Shown: piece by piece, positions 46,375-54,425 of the stretch
How the letters are laid out: every line of letters starts with the position of its first letter
Numbering within the stretch: the stretch's first letter is position 1
NCBI GenBank assembly: GCA_017447265.1
Contig: JAFSOA010000014.1
Coordinates: forward strand, 1-58,873
Source: Bacteroidales bacterium
Lineage (GTDB): Bacteria; Bacteroidota; Bacteroidia; Bacteroidales; UBA932
Reading direction: 5' to 3'
Length of the DNA: 58,873 bases
The notes under the pieces: generated by a model
Told to the model about the DNA's origin: nothing
Seen by the model: only the letters and a program-made list of their open reading frames with translations
The model's database searches: none
Made by a program: the position numbers and the translations under genes

Positions 46375-47390
46375 CGCCGGGCAGTGGTTTTGAGATAACG
46401 GTCGATGGCCAGGGCGGCGGCAGAAGCTTCGCCAAGGGTCTCGGGGATGGTCTTGGGACCCGTCGACGTTCCTGCGAAGAAGATGCCTTCGCGCGGTGCG
46501 ATGCAAGGCGCGCCCACGATGCTGGCAGGCACGAGGAAGCCGTCTTCGCCCATCGGGATGCTGACCATCCGGGCCAGTTCGGGCGTGCCGTCCGCCGGAG
46601 TCATGCCGCACATCAGCACCAGCATGTCCATCTTGATCTTCAGGGGCTTGCCGAAGAGCGTGTCTTCCGCCTTGACGAAGAGGTGCCCGTCGATGTCTTC
46701 CGACACTTCGGAGACGCGGCCCCGGACAAAGCGTACGCCGTGCTCCTTCTGGGCCTTCAGGTACAGGTCTTCGAACTTGCGCCCGAACATGCGCAGGTCC
46801 ATGTAGAAACAGTAGACCGTGACCTCAGGATGCTTTTCCTTGAATTCGCAGGCCTGCTTGACCGCGGTCACGCAGCACACCTTCGAGCACTGGCGGTTGC
46901 CCGCCTTCTCGTCGCGCGAGCCCACGCAGTGAACGAACCCGATGGTATGGACACCCTCGAACTGGGGGACGGCGCCGGCCTTGAACCAGTCTTCCAGCTC
47001 GGCGTTGGTGATCACGCGCTCGTAGATGCCGTAGCCGTATTCTTCTTTCTTCTCCGCCTTGAACAGGTCGAAGCCCGTGCTGAGCAGGATGGCGCGCACC
47101 TGGGCCGAGAGTCCGTTCGAAAGTTTCACCACCCAGGTGTCCTTGAGCCGGTTGATCGACGAAACCGTCGTGTCGGTGAAATACTTGATGCCGTCCAGGT
47201 CCTGGAGCATGGGATCCAGCACGGAGCGTGCTTCCACGCCGTCGGGGAAGAGGCGGTCCCAGCGGGCCAGATGTCCGCCCAGGACGGGTTCTTTTTCAAT
47301 GAGGATAGGGGTGTAGCCCAGGTCGCGGAGCCTGCGCGAGGCTTCGATGCCGGCGGGGCCACCGCCGATGACGACGACATTCTCGCTCAT
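46371..47390 (-). CDS. HdrA/QmoA-like FAD oxidoreductase subunit
   Basis: This 339-residue flavoprotein has the N-terminal FAD motif VVVIGGGPAGIEASRRL and the HdrA hallmark HCVGSRDEKAGNRQCSKVCC, followed by a second nucleotide-binding half and the FAD contact FFAGTSTGPKTIPETL. It lacks the extra ferredoxin domains of full-length methanogen HdrA and is nearer in size to QmoA. In known complexes this subunit is the site of electron branching or transfer to FeS subunits. It lies 1 base after the hdrB-like gene and overlaps the small ferredoxin gene by 4 bases. Confidence 0.88.
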   Translation of the reverse strand: MSENVVVIGGGPAGIEASRRLRDLGYTPILIEKEPVLGGHLARWDRLFPDGVEARSVLDPMLQDLDGIKYFTDTTVSSINRLKDTWVVKLSNGLSAQVRAILLSTGFDLFKAEKKEEYGYGIYERVITNAELEDWFKAGAVPQFEGVHTIGFVHCVGSRDEKAGNRQCSKVCCVTAVKQACEFKEKHPEVTVYCFYMDLRMFGRKFEDLYLKAQKEHGVRFVRGRVSEVSEDIDGHLFVKAEDTLFGKPLKIKMDMLVLMCGMTPADGTPELARMVSIPMGEDGFLVPASIVGAPCIAPREGIFFAGTSTGPKTIPETLGEASAAALAIDRYLKTTARR

Positions 47391-47391
47391 A

Positions 47392-48462
47392 TCAGCAGCA
47401 TTTGATGTTCATGGGGAATTCCGGCCGCTGGAGTTGCTTGCCGTTCAGGCCCTTGTATTTGTCTTCGGGTTTGTAGGGGACGCCCATCTTGTCGAGCAGC
47501 GGTTCGACGGCCACCTGATGGGTCTGCAGTCCCAGGTCCCAGGGATCGTAGCCCAGCACCAAGCCGGCTACCTCTTCATAGGTGAACACGGGGATGCCAT
47601 AGCCGTTCCCGCCGTAGGTCTTGCCCGTCTGCTCGGCGATGACGTATTGCCAGCGGTCGAGGAAGTAGGGGCAGCCCGGGCAGTTGGTGATGATCATGTC
47701 GGGCTTGAAGGGCTCCATGCTTTCGAACTTCTTGTGGGTGTTCGACAGGGAGTAGCCGCGGTTGGCCCTGACCAGGTACTGGCGGAAGCCGAAGCCGCAG
47801 CAGTGGCGCCGCTCCGGGTAGTCGATGACCTCGCCGCCCCACGATTCGACCATCCCGGCCAGCACGTACGGGTATTCGGCGCCGCCCACGCCCTTGGAAG
47901 GGAACATCTTGGCGTAGTGGCAGCCGATGTGCTCCACGACGCGGAGCGGTTCGCCGGTGGCCTTGTTGACCAGCCGGAACTTCGCCTGCTCGGCGATCGC
48001 GTTGCGGAACTTGTAGATCAGGTCGCTGGCGTGGGCCAGGTTGGTCGGGATCTTGAATTCACGCCGCGTGGCCTTCCAGAGGTTCTCGCGTATCTTCGCC
48101 TCCAGTTCAGGGAAATTGCGCCAATCCTCCATCACTTCCGTGTAGAGGCCGAAACTCGTGATGCAGCTGCACACGTAGTTTTCGTAGCCCGCTTCGGTCA
48201 TCAGGGCGAACTGCCGCGCGATGATGGTCATCATCGTTTCCTGCGGGATGGCCTCGCTGTGGTAGGCGATGCCGCCGCAGGTGGTGTGGTGAGGGGTTTC
48301 GTAGACATCTTTGCCGAGCCGGTTGCGAAGAATCTCCAGGAACATCTTTTCGGAAGCCGGGAAGAAACTCTGGCGGATGCAGCTCCGTACGTAGAACCAG
48401 TGGTCGTCGGGTATCTCTTTCTGGTACTCGGACCAGATCTTCTGTTTGCCTTGGTAGATCAT
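47392..48462 (-). CDS. HdrB-like CCG-domain protein
   Basis: This 356-residue protein carries cysteine-rich CCG-type motifs of HdrB: HTTCGGIAYH with a following CSC (CSCITSFG), and GCHYAKM...HCCGFGFRQY...NCPGCPYFLD. In HdrB such motifs bind noncubane 4Fe-4S clusters that reduce a disulfide; here the first motif is CGG rather than CCG, so only the second domain keeps the full set. The start at ATG 48462 (MIYQGKQKIWSEY) is the first plausible one after the preceding stop. It lies 7 bases after the hdrC-like gene. Confidence 0.85.
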   Translation of the reverse strand: MIYQGKQKIWSEYQKEIPDDHWFYVRSCIRQSFFPASEKMFLEILRNRLGKDVYETPHHTTCGGIAYHSEAIPQETMMTIIARQFALMTEAGYENYVCSCITSFGLYTEVMEDWRNFPELEAKIRENLWKATRREFKIPTNLAHASDLIYKFRNAIAEQAKFRLVNKATGEPLRVVEHIGCHYAKMFPSKGVGGAEYPYVLAGMVESWGGEVIDYPERRHCCGFGFRQYLVRANRGYSLSNTHKKFESMEPFKPDMIITNCPGCPYFLDRWQYVIAEQTGKTYGGNGYGIPVFTYEEVAGLVLGYDPWDLGLQTHQVAVEPLLDKMGVPYKPEDKYKGLNGKQLQRPEFPMNIKCC

Positions 48463-48469
48463 ATGCGTG

Positions 48470-49171
48470 TCATTCCTGGGGGTTGAGGTGGCAGGAACTG
48501 GTCTGGTTGAAGGCCTGCGCTTCATATTCCTCCATCGTGAGACCCATTTCGGCGGCCTTCTCGCGGGATTTTTCCTCCACGATATCCATCCAGCGGGTGG
48601 CGCCGGTCAGGTCGAAGATGGCCTTGAGCTCGTCGAGCGACTCCTGGGGAATCCGGCGCAGCGCGCCGGGACCGACCTGGCCGAGGTGGGCGCCGAGGCG
48701 CTCGTACACGTCCTCCATGTGCTCCTGGGTCCATTGGCCCACCGTGCCGTATTCGGGGTGCTTCTCGTACTGGAAGGTTTTGGGGTAGACACAGTATCCG
48801 TAGTCGAGGATGTTGCGCTGCATGGCATGCATGAGCGGGAGCATCTGCCGGCCCTTCTCGCTTTCCACGAAGTAGCCCAGTTCGATGGATAGGGCGCGCA
48901 AGGCCATGATGACGAGCCCCGGCGCGTTTTTGCGCGGGCAGCGTGTCACGCAGGACAGGCACTCGCCGCAGTACCAGATCACGTCGCTCTTGAGGAGTTC
49001 GGTGATGGCGTTGTCGTCGCGGCTCTGGACGATCGTGACGATTTTCTTCGGATTGTAGCGGTAAAACTCCGCTGCGGGGCAGATGGCCGTGCAGGTGCCG
49101 CAACTGATGCAGGCTTTGAGTCCTTCCTTGATGCGGTAGTCCTGTGCGAGGCGCTCGTAGATTCTTCCCAT
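48470..49171 (-). CDS. HdrC-like 4Fe-4S protein, first gene of the operon
   Basis: This 233-residue protein has two 4Fe-4S motifs near the N-terminus (CISCGTCTAICPAAE and CGECLSCVTRCPRKN), then a ~140-residue helical tail with YFVESEKGRQMLPLM and an extended C-terminus. The N-terminal half is HdrC-like; the tail is longer than usual HdrC and may bind the HdrB-like partner. It heads the minus-strand operon and is divergent from the C-S lyase gene. The ATG at 49171 is 20 bases after a TAATTTTA sequence that could be a -7 box. Confidence 0.85.
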   Translation of the reverse strand: MGRIYERLAQDYRIKEGLKACISCGTCTAICPAAEFYRYNPKKIVTIVQSRDDNAITELLKSDVIWYCGECLSCVTRCPRKNAPGLVIMALRALSIELGYFVESEKGRQMLPLMHAMQRNILDYGYCVYPKTFQYEKHPEYGTVGQWTQEHMEDVYERLGAHLGQVGPGALRRIPQESLDELKAIFDLTGATRWMDIVEEKSREKAAEMGLTMEEYEAQAFNQTSSCHLNPQE

Positions 49172-49190
49172 GGATAGAAATTTGTCGGGT

Positions 49191-49198
49191 AAAATTAC
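49191..49198 (-). promoter_or_regulatory. Possible -7 box for the Hdr operon
   Basis: The minus strand reads TAATTTTA, one mismatch from TAnnTTTG, 20 bases before the ATG at 49171. Weak evidence in an AT-rich gap. Confidence 0.3.
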
Positions 49199-49228
49199 AA
49201 AAAAAGACAGAATATAGCCACTTTTTCC

Positions 49229-49236
49229 TATCTTTA
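49229..49236 (+). promoter_or_regulatory. Possible -7 box for the C-S lyase operon
   Basis: TATCTTTA, one mismatch from TAnnTTTG, 26 bases before the ATG at 49262. It overlaps the palindrome that starts at 49233. Confidence 0.4.
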
Positions 49237-49250
49237 CATGTTAATGTAAA
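49233..49250. promoter_or_regulatory. Operator-like palindrome
   Basis: TTTACAT-GTTA-ATGTAAA is a perfect 7-bp inverted repeat with a 4-base centre. It overlaps the likely plus-strand -7 box and start point and lies between two divergent operons, a usual place for a dimeric repressor or activator. Confidence 0.5.
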
Positions 49251-49261
49251 TTGGGCATTTT

Positions 49262-50446
49262 ATGCGATACGACTTTGACAAGCTTGTCGACCGGCGCGGA
49301 TCCGGTGCCATCATGACCGATGTGCTGCAGGAACGCTACGGACGTAGCGACCTGCTTGCGCTCTGGGTGGCCGACATGTACTTCGAGACACCGGCACCCG
49401 TCCGGGAAGCGATCGAGCGGCGTCTCTCCCACCAGATCTACGGATATAGCATCCCTGCCGCCTCCTACTGGTCTTCCGTCATCAACTGGGAACGGGAACT
49501 GCACGGCTGGACGTTCCGTCGCGAAGAGATGAGTTTCATCCCGGGTATCGTCCGGGGCATCGCCTACGTGCTGCAGTGCTTCACGAAGCCCGGCGACAAG
49601 GTGGTGGTGCAGCCGCCCGTCTACATGCCCTTCCTGAACCTGCCCCGTAACAATGGCCGGCAGATCGTCGAGAATCCGCTGGCGTGGGATGCCGCCTCCG
49701 GCACCTACCGGATGGACCTGGCGGACCTGGAGGAAGTCTGCCGCCGCGAATCGCCCAGGCTGCTCATCCTTTCCAATCCGCACAATCCGGCCGGCATTGT
49801 CTGGCCGAAAGAGGACCTGGCGGCCCTGGCGGAGATCTGCTGGCGCTACGATGTGCTGGTGATTTCCGACGAGATCCACGCCGACATGGCGCACCGGGGC
49901 TTTGTCCACCACCCATTCCCGACCGTATCGCCGGCCGCGGCGGAGGTTTCCATCACCTTCGCGGCGCCGAGCAAGACCTTCAACATCGCCGGCCTGGTGA
50001 GTTCGTTCTGCGTGGTGCCCAACCCGCGCCTGCGGGAGCCTTTCTTCCAGTATCTGTCGTGCAACGAGTTCGGCGAGCCGCTGTTCCTGTCGGCCATCGC
50101 CACCGAGGCGGCCTTCACCCGGTGCGGGGAATGGCGCCGCCAGATGCTCGACTATGTGCAGGACAACGTGGACTTCGTCTGTGACTATCTCCGCAGCAAC
50201 GTGCCCGGCATCGTGGCGGTCCGTCCGCAGGCCTCTTTCCTCATCTGGCTCGACTGCCGCGGACTGGGGCTGGACCATGCCGCCCTCATCGATCTGTTCG
50301 TGAACAAAGCGCAGCTGGCTTTCAACGACGGCGAGGCTTTCGGTCGCGGCGGCGAGGGTCATATGCGCATGAATGTTGGCGCACCGCGCGCCATGGTAGC
50401 CGAGGCCATGCGGCGCATCGAAACGGCTGTCAAAAGTTTGAAATAG
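49262..50446 (+). CDS. PatB/MalY-type PLP C-S lyase or aminotransferase
   Basis: This 394-residue fold-type I PLP enzyme resembles MalY/PatB cystathionine beta-lyases. Features: N-terminal FDKLVDRRGSGAIMTD (MalY-like opening), WVADMYFETP, YGYS, SNPHNPAGIVW, SDEIHADM and the PLP lysine in APSKTFNIAGL. These enzymes cleave cystathionine or Cys conjugates to a thiol, pyruvate and ammonia; a transaminase role is also possible because an omega-amidase gene lies two genes downstream. It heads a plus-strand series and is divergent from the Hdr-cysteate synthase operon, with a shared 90-base regulatory gap. Confidence 0.9.
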   Translation: MRYDFDKLVDRRGSGAIMTDVLQERYGRSDLLALWVADMYFETPAPVREAIERRLSHQIYGYSIPAASYWSSVINWERELHGWTFRREEMSFIPGIVRGIAYVLQCFTKPGDKVVVQPPVYMPFLNLPRNNGRQIVENPLAWDAASGTYRMDLADLEEVCRRESPRLLILSNPHNPAGIVWPKEDLAALAEICWRYDVLVISDEIHADMAHRGFVHHPFPTVSPAAAEVSITFAAPSKTFNIAGLVSSFCVVPNPRLREPFFQYLSCNEFGEPLFLSAIATEAAFTRCGEWRRQMLDYVQDNVDFVCDYLRSNVPGIVAVRPQASFLIWLDCRGLGLDHAALIDLFVNKAQLAFNDGEAFGRGGEGHMRMNVGAPRAMVAEAMRRIETAVKSLK

Positions 50447-50452
50447 TAAACT

Positions 50453-51661
50453 ATGAAACGACTCAAAGATTGGGGACTGCTCCCGAAAGTGTTGATCGCC
50501 ATCGTGCTGGGTATCCTGTGCTCGTTCTTCTTTCCGAGCGGGCTCGCACGCTGCTTCATCACCTTTAACAGCATTTTCAGCAATTTCCTGGGTCTTTTCA
50601 TCCCGATCCTCATCATCGGACTCATCGCCCCGGGTATTTTCGAACTGGGAAAAGGGGCGGGGAAGCTGTTGCTCATCACGGCGCTCATCGCCTATCTCTC
50701 GACCGTCCTGGCGGGCTTTTTCTCCTACTTTACCTGCCGTGCCACCTATCCTGCGCTGCTGGGCAAGGCTGCCGTCTCGCTCGGCAATATCGACATGACA
50801 GGCAACATGCTGAAGCCCTTTTTCACCATCGAGATGCCGCCGCTCATGAACGTCACCACCGCGCTGGTGCTGGCCTTCGTGCTGGGACTCGCCCTGGTCG
50901 GCTCGAAGGGCGACACCTTCAAGCATGTGATGCTTGAGCTGCGGGAGGTGGTCTTTCTGGTCATCCAGAATGTGATCATTCCGCTCCTGCCGCTTTTCAT
51001 CTTCGGCATTTTCCTCGAGATGGGAGTGGAAGGGAATGTTACCCCTGTCCTGGGGATGTTCGTCAAGATCATCGTCATCATCTTCGCGATGCATATCACG
51101 GTGCTGGTGCTGCAGTTCTGCATCGCCGGCGCCATCGCCCACAAGAATCCTTTCAAGGCGCTCTGGACCATGCTGCCCGCCTATGTGACGGCGCTCGGCA
51201 CTCAGTCCTCCGCCGCCACGATCCCCGTGACGCGGGCCCAGTCCATCAAGAACGGCGTCAATCCGGACGTGGCCGACTTTGTCGTCCCGCTTTGCGCCAC
51301 CATACACATGTCCTGCAGCATTCTGAAGATCGTGGCTTGTGCCTACGCCATCTCGTTGAGTATGGGGCTCAACGTCAGCTTCAGCACCTACGCGGTTTTC
51401 ATCCTGATGCTCGGCATTACCATGATCGCCGCGCCGGGTGTCCCGGGTGGCGCCATCATGGCGGCGCTCGGTCTTCTCTCCAGCATGCTGGGCTTCGATG
51501 CCGGCATGCAGGGCCTCATGATCGCCCTCTACATCGCCATGGACAGCTTCGGCACGGCTGGCAATGTTACGGGAGACGGAGCGATTGCATTGATTATCAA
51601 CAAGATTAAAAACAAGAATACGAACAGTGGAGAACCTCAAGATCGCCCTCTGCCAGCATGA
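50453..51661 (+). CDS. Dicarboxylate/amino acid:cation symporter (DAACS family)
   Basis: This 402-residue membrane protein has the DAACS (GltP/SstT) pattern: about eight membrane helices, the reentrant-loop serine-rich motif TQSSAATIPVT, the second reentrant region IAAPGVPGGAIMA and the C-terminal substrate motif DSFGTAGNVTGD. It probably imports an amino acid or dicarboxylate with Na+ or H+. The Asp in DSFGTAGNVTGD and lack of the usual Arg nearby would suit a neutral amino acid, which is inference. It follows the C-S lyase gene by 6 bases and overlaps the omega-amidase gene by 35 bases. Confidence 0.9.
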   Translation: MKRLKDWGLLPKVLIAIVLGILCSFFFPSGLARCFITFNSIFSNFLGLFIPILIIGLIAPGIFELGKGAGKLLLITALIAYLSTVLAGFFSYFTCRATYPALLGKAAVSLGNIDMTGNMLKPFFTIEMPPLMNVTTALVLAFVLGLALVGSKGDTFKHVMLELREVVFLVIQNVIIPLLPLFIFGIFLEMGVEGNVTPVLGMFVKIIVIIFAMHITVLVLQFCIAGAIAHKNPFKALWTMLPAYVTALGTQSSAATIPVTRAQSIKNGVNPDVADFVVPLCATIHMSCSILKIVACAYAISLSMGLNVSFSTYAVFILMLGITMIAAPGVPGGAIMAALGLLSSMLGFDAGMQGLMIALYIAMDSFGTAGNVTGDGAIALIINKIKNKNTNSGEPQDRPLPA

Positions 51662-52412
51662 CATCGTCTGGGAAGACGCTGCCGGGACGCTCGCCAGGAT
51701 CGAGGGCCCGGTGCGGCGCTTCATCGCGAAATACCGGCCGGACCTGCTGGTGTTTCCCGAGACGTTCTCGGTGGGATTTACCATGAACCCCGACTTGTCC
51801 GAGCCTGTTGACGGCCCTTCCGCCAGCTGGCTGCGCGCGCTTTCCCGTTCCTGTGGCGTGGCGGTGGTGGCATCCGTTCCCACCCTGGCGGACGGGCATC
51901 GCTACAACCGCTGCTATTTTATCGCGCCGGAAGGGGAGGAGTGGCACTACGACAAGCGCCACCTATTTTCACCCTCGGGCGAGAGCGGAGCCTACGAAAA
52001 GGGCCGGAGCCGCTGCACCGTCCCCTACAAGGGCTGGAACATCGAGCTCAATGTCTGCTATGATCTCCGCTTCCCGGTCTGGAGCCGCAATCCGGATTGT
52101 GGCTACGACCTGCTGCTGAACATCGCCAACTGGCCGGCCATCCGTATCGAGGCTGCCGATATCCTCCTGCATGCCCGGGCCGTGGAGAACGCCTGCTATG
52201 CCGCTTTCTGCAACCGCATCGGTAAAGACGCTTTGTGCGAATACGACGGGCATTCGATGATCGTGAATTTTTTCGGCCAGGACATGGCACGCCGCCGCCG
52301 CGTCGGGGGCGTCCGCTTTCTCACGGCCGATTTGTCCCTGCCTAAACTGCAGCATTACCGCAGCCGTTTTCCGGTGAGTGAAGATGCTGACGAATATATA
52401 GTGAAACTTTAG
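51627..52412 (+). CDS. Omega-amidase/nitrilase-superfamily amidohydrolase
   Basis: This 261-residue enzyme has the nitrilase-fold catalytic triad: Glu in LLVFPETFSVGF, Lys in HYDKRHLFSP and Cys in NVCYDLRFPVW. Size and FPETF...KRHLFSPSGE pattern match the YafV/omega-amidase group that hydrolyses alpha-ketoglutaramate or alpha-ketosuccinamate, the products of glutamine or asparagine transamination. The start is GTG 51627, inside the end of the transporter gene. Together with the PLP enzyme upstream it could form a transaminase/omega-amidase pathway, for example in sulfur amino acid salvage. Confidence 0.9.
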   Translation: MENLKIALCQHDIVWEDAAGTLARIEGPVRRFIAKYRPDLLVFPETFSVGFTMNPDLSEPVDGPSASWLRALSRSCGVAVVASVPTLADGHRYNRCYFIAPEGEEWHYDKRHLFSPSGESGAYEKGRSRCTVPYKGWNIELNVCYDLRFPVWSRNPDCGYDLLLNIANWPAIRIEAADILLHARAVENACYAAFCNRIGKDALCEYDGHSMIVNFFGQDMARRRRVGGVRFLTADLSLPKLQHYRSRFPVSEDADEYIVKL

Positions 52413-52430
52413 ATAAAGAAAAGCATTTCA

Positions 52431-54107
52431 ATGAAAAAGAGTATAGTAAGGATTTTTGCAATTCTCATTGCTCTCTTTGGTATCGGCTTCGGTATCGGCT
52501 GCCTGATCTCCCTCATCTCTTCGAAGGAATCGCTGGCCGACGGGGCGTACCGCGTGACCATCTGTGCCACGACGGACGTGCATGGCGCCTTCTTCGACTC
52601 TTCGTATGTCGACGACAAAGCCAACCGCACATCGATGGCCCATGTGGCTTCCTACCTGAAGGAGCTGCGCGCTTCCGGCGTGGAACCGGTCCTGATCGAC
52701 GTGGGCGACAACCTGCAGGGAGACAACGCAGCGTATTATTTCAACTACGTGGCTACTGACGTGCCGCACATCATGCCGCGCATCATGGAGTATCTGGCGT
52801 ATGACGCTGTGATCGTGGGGAACCACGACCTGGAGACCGGCCATGACGTATACGACCGCATCCAGCGCGAACTGACCGTCCCGTATATAGCCGCCAATGC
52901 GGCCCTGGACCGGGACGAGAACGGCAAGGCCGACATGGATGAAGACCCGAACAACAAGCTGGTGTCGGATTCGTATTTCCTGCCGTACTGCCTCATCGAC
53001 CGCGGCGGTGTGAAAGTGGCCGTGGTCGGCATGACCAATGCCAACATCAAAAGCTGGCTTTCGTCTTCCTACTGGCACGGCATGGATTTCCAGTTGATCC
53101 ACGACATCGCCCAGCCGCTGATCGACAAGATCATCGCCCGGGAGCGGCCGCAGCTGGTGGTGCTGGCGGTCCACTCGGGAACGGGCACCGACCTGCCCGA
53201 CCGGGAGAACGAAGCCCTGTACCTGGCTTCCTCGCTGGCCCATGTGGACCTGGTGCTCAGCGGCCATGACCACCGCCCCCTGGCCAAGGAGGTGGACAAT
53301 CCGAACGGCAGCGTGGTGCTGCTCGACGAGGGCACGAAAGCCCAGTATGTCGGGCAGGCCGATTTCACCCTGCGGATCAAGAATGGAAAGCTGATCGAGC
53401 GCAACGTGGACTACAAGCTGGTTCCCATGGAGCAGTATCCTGCCGACTCCGCGTATGTGGCGGAATTCAAGGACGATTTCCGGGCTGTCAAGGCCTTCTC
53501 GTCCCGTCCCATCGGACGGCTCGCCGACAATATCTTCCTGGCCGACGCCCTGGACGGTCCTTCCTCCTACATCAATCTCGTGCACACCGTGCAACTCAAT
53601 GCTTCCGGCGCTGACATCTCCTTCGCCGCACCGCTGACCAGCGGCGGCGTGGTGCCCAAGGGCGTCATCGAGTTCCAGGACCTGGTCTCCATCTACCGTT
53701 TCGAGAATACGCTCTACGTGGTGGGCATGACCGGCCGGCAGGTGAAGGACTATCTGGAGTACTCCTACGACAACTGGGTGCGCCGGACCGGCGCGACCTA
53801 CAACTGGGATTCTGCCGACGGCATCATCTACGAAGTGAGCCGGAGCGCGCCGAAAGGGGAGCGGGTGAGGATCCTCTCGATGAGTGACGGAACGCCCTTC
53901 GACCTCGATAAGACTTACAAGGTGGCCATGACCTCGTACCGTGCTTCCGGCGGCGGCGACCTGCTCCTGCAGGGAGCGGGCGTGCATCCTGATTCGCTGG
54001 TGGTCTATGAGAAGATGAAGGATATACGCTCGATGGTGGGCGACTACATCGCGGGACAGGAAGAAATTGTCCCGGAGGTATCATCCAATTGGAAATTTGT
54101 AAAATAA
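52431..54107 (+). CDS. 5'-nucleotidase/2',3'-cyclic phosphodiesterase family protein, membrane anchored
   Basis: This 558-residue metallophosphatase has an N-terminal hydrophobic segment (about 5-30) ending in GIGCL, then the metal motifs TTDVHGAF, DVGDNLQGD, VGNHDLETGHD, LAVHSGTGTD and LSGHDHRPL, and a C-terminal 5_nucleotid_C-like domain ending near SYRASGGGDLLLQ. It keeps the standard DVHG motif, unlike the enzyme at 15950, and belongs to a different branch. The anchor could be a signal anchor or a lipoprotein signal with an imperfect lipobox. It follows the omega-amidase by 18 bases. Confidence 0.9.
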   Translation: MKKSIVRIFAILIALFGIGFGIGCLISLISSKESLADGAYRVTICATTDVHGAFFDSSYVDDKANRTSMAHVASYLKELRASGVEPVLIDVGDNLQGDNAAYYFNYVATDVPHIMPRIMEYLAYDAVIVGNHDLETGHDVYDRIQRELTVPYIAANAALDRDENGKADMDEDPNNKLVSDSYFLPYCLIDRGGVKVAVVGMTNANIKSWLSSSYWHGMDFQLIHDIAQPLIDKIIARERPQLVVLAVHSGTGTDLPDRENEALYLASSLAHVDLVLSGHDHRPLAKEVDNPNGSVVLLDEGTKAQYVGQADFTLRIKNGKLIERNVDYKLVPMEQYPADSAYVAEFKDDFRAVKAFSSRPIGRLADNIFLADALDGPSSYINLVHTVQLNASGADISFAAPLTSGGVVPKGVIEFQDLVSIYRFENTLYVVGMTGRQVKDYLEYSYDNWVRRTGATYNWDSADGIIYEVSRSAPKGERVRILSMSDGTPFDLDKTYKVAMTSYRASGGGDLLLQGAGVHPDSLVVYEKMKDIRSMVGDYIAGQEEIVPEVSSNWKFVK

Positions 54108-54119
54108 TACATAACTTTG
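54089..54119 (+). promoter_or_regulatory. Candidate promoter for the coiled-coil/zapA genes
   Basis: TTGG (54089-54092) and TAACTTTG (54112-54119) are spaced by 19 bases, fitting Bacteroidota -33/-7 spacing. The -7 box lies 17 bases before the ATG at 54137, and the promoter overlaps the 3' end of the nucleotidase gene. Confidence 0.5.
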
Positions 54120-54136
54120 TACGAATATTTTTCGCT

Positions 54137-54421
54137 ATGGAACAAGATCTCGCCGTCCGGTTGAAAAGCAAAGTGGAAGAGTTGATTTCCCGTTATGAAT
54201 CACTCGCCACGGAGAATGCCGGGCTGCGGGCTTCGCTGGCCAAAAGCGAAAGTGACAACCAGAAAAAAGAACAACGAATTAAAGAATTAGAAAAAAAAAT
54301 AGATAGCTTACGATTGAAGGATGCATTCCTGGGAACGGCCGTAGACCGGACGCAAGCCAAGAAGAAAGTGGCCAGATTGATGAAGGAAATCGATGCGTGC
54401 GTAAGTTTGCTGAACGAGTGA
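54137..54421 (+). CDS. Small coiled-coil protein upstream of zapA (possible ZapB-like)
   Basis: This 94-residue cytoplasmic protein is almost wholly helical. Residues about 1-65 form a charged coiled coil (KVEELISRYESLATENAGLR..., then a Lys/Glu-rich stretch), and the C-terminal 30 residues (DRTQAKKKVARLMKEIDACV) form a second helical segment. No enzyme motif is present. It lies 4 bases before zapA, and a short coiled coil paired with ZapA recalls ZapB of gammaproteobacteria, which links ZapA-FtsZ into the division site; homology to ZapB cannot be shown by eye. A promoter-like sequence precedes it. Confidence 0.7.
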   Translation: MEQDLAVRLKSKVEELISRYESLATENAGLRASLAKSESDNQKKEQRIKELEKKIDSLRLKDAFLGTAVDRTQAKKKVARLMKEIDACVSLLNE

Positions 54422-54425
54422 GGCG

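Noticed and set aside
49241-51883. 880-residue open frame on the minus strand
   Set aside because: It lies opposite three well-supported plus-strand genes and its translation is rich in His, Arg, Asp and Gln without any domain, as expected for antisense of GC-rich coding DNA.
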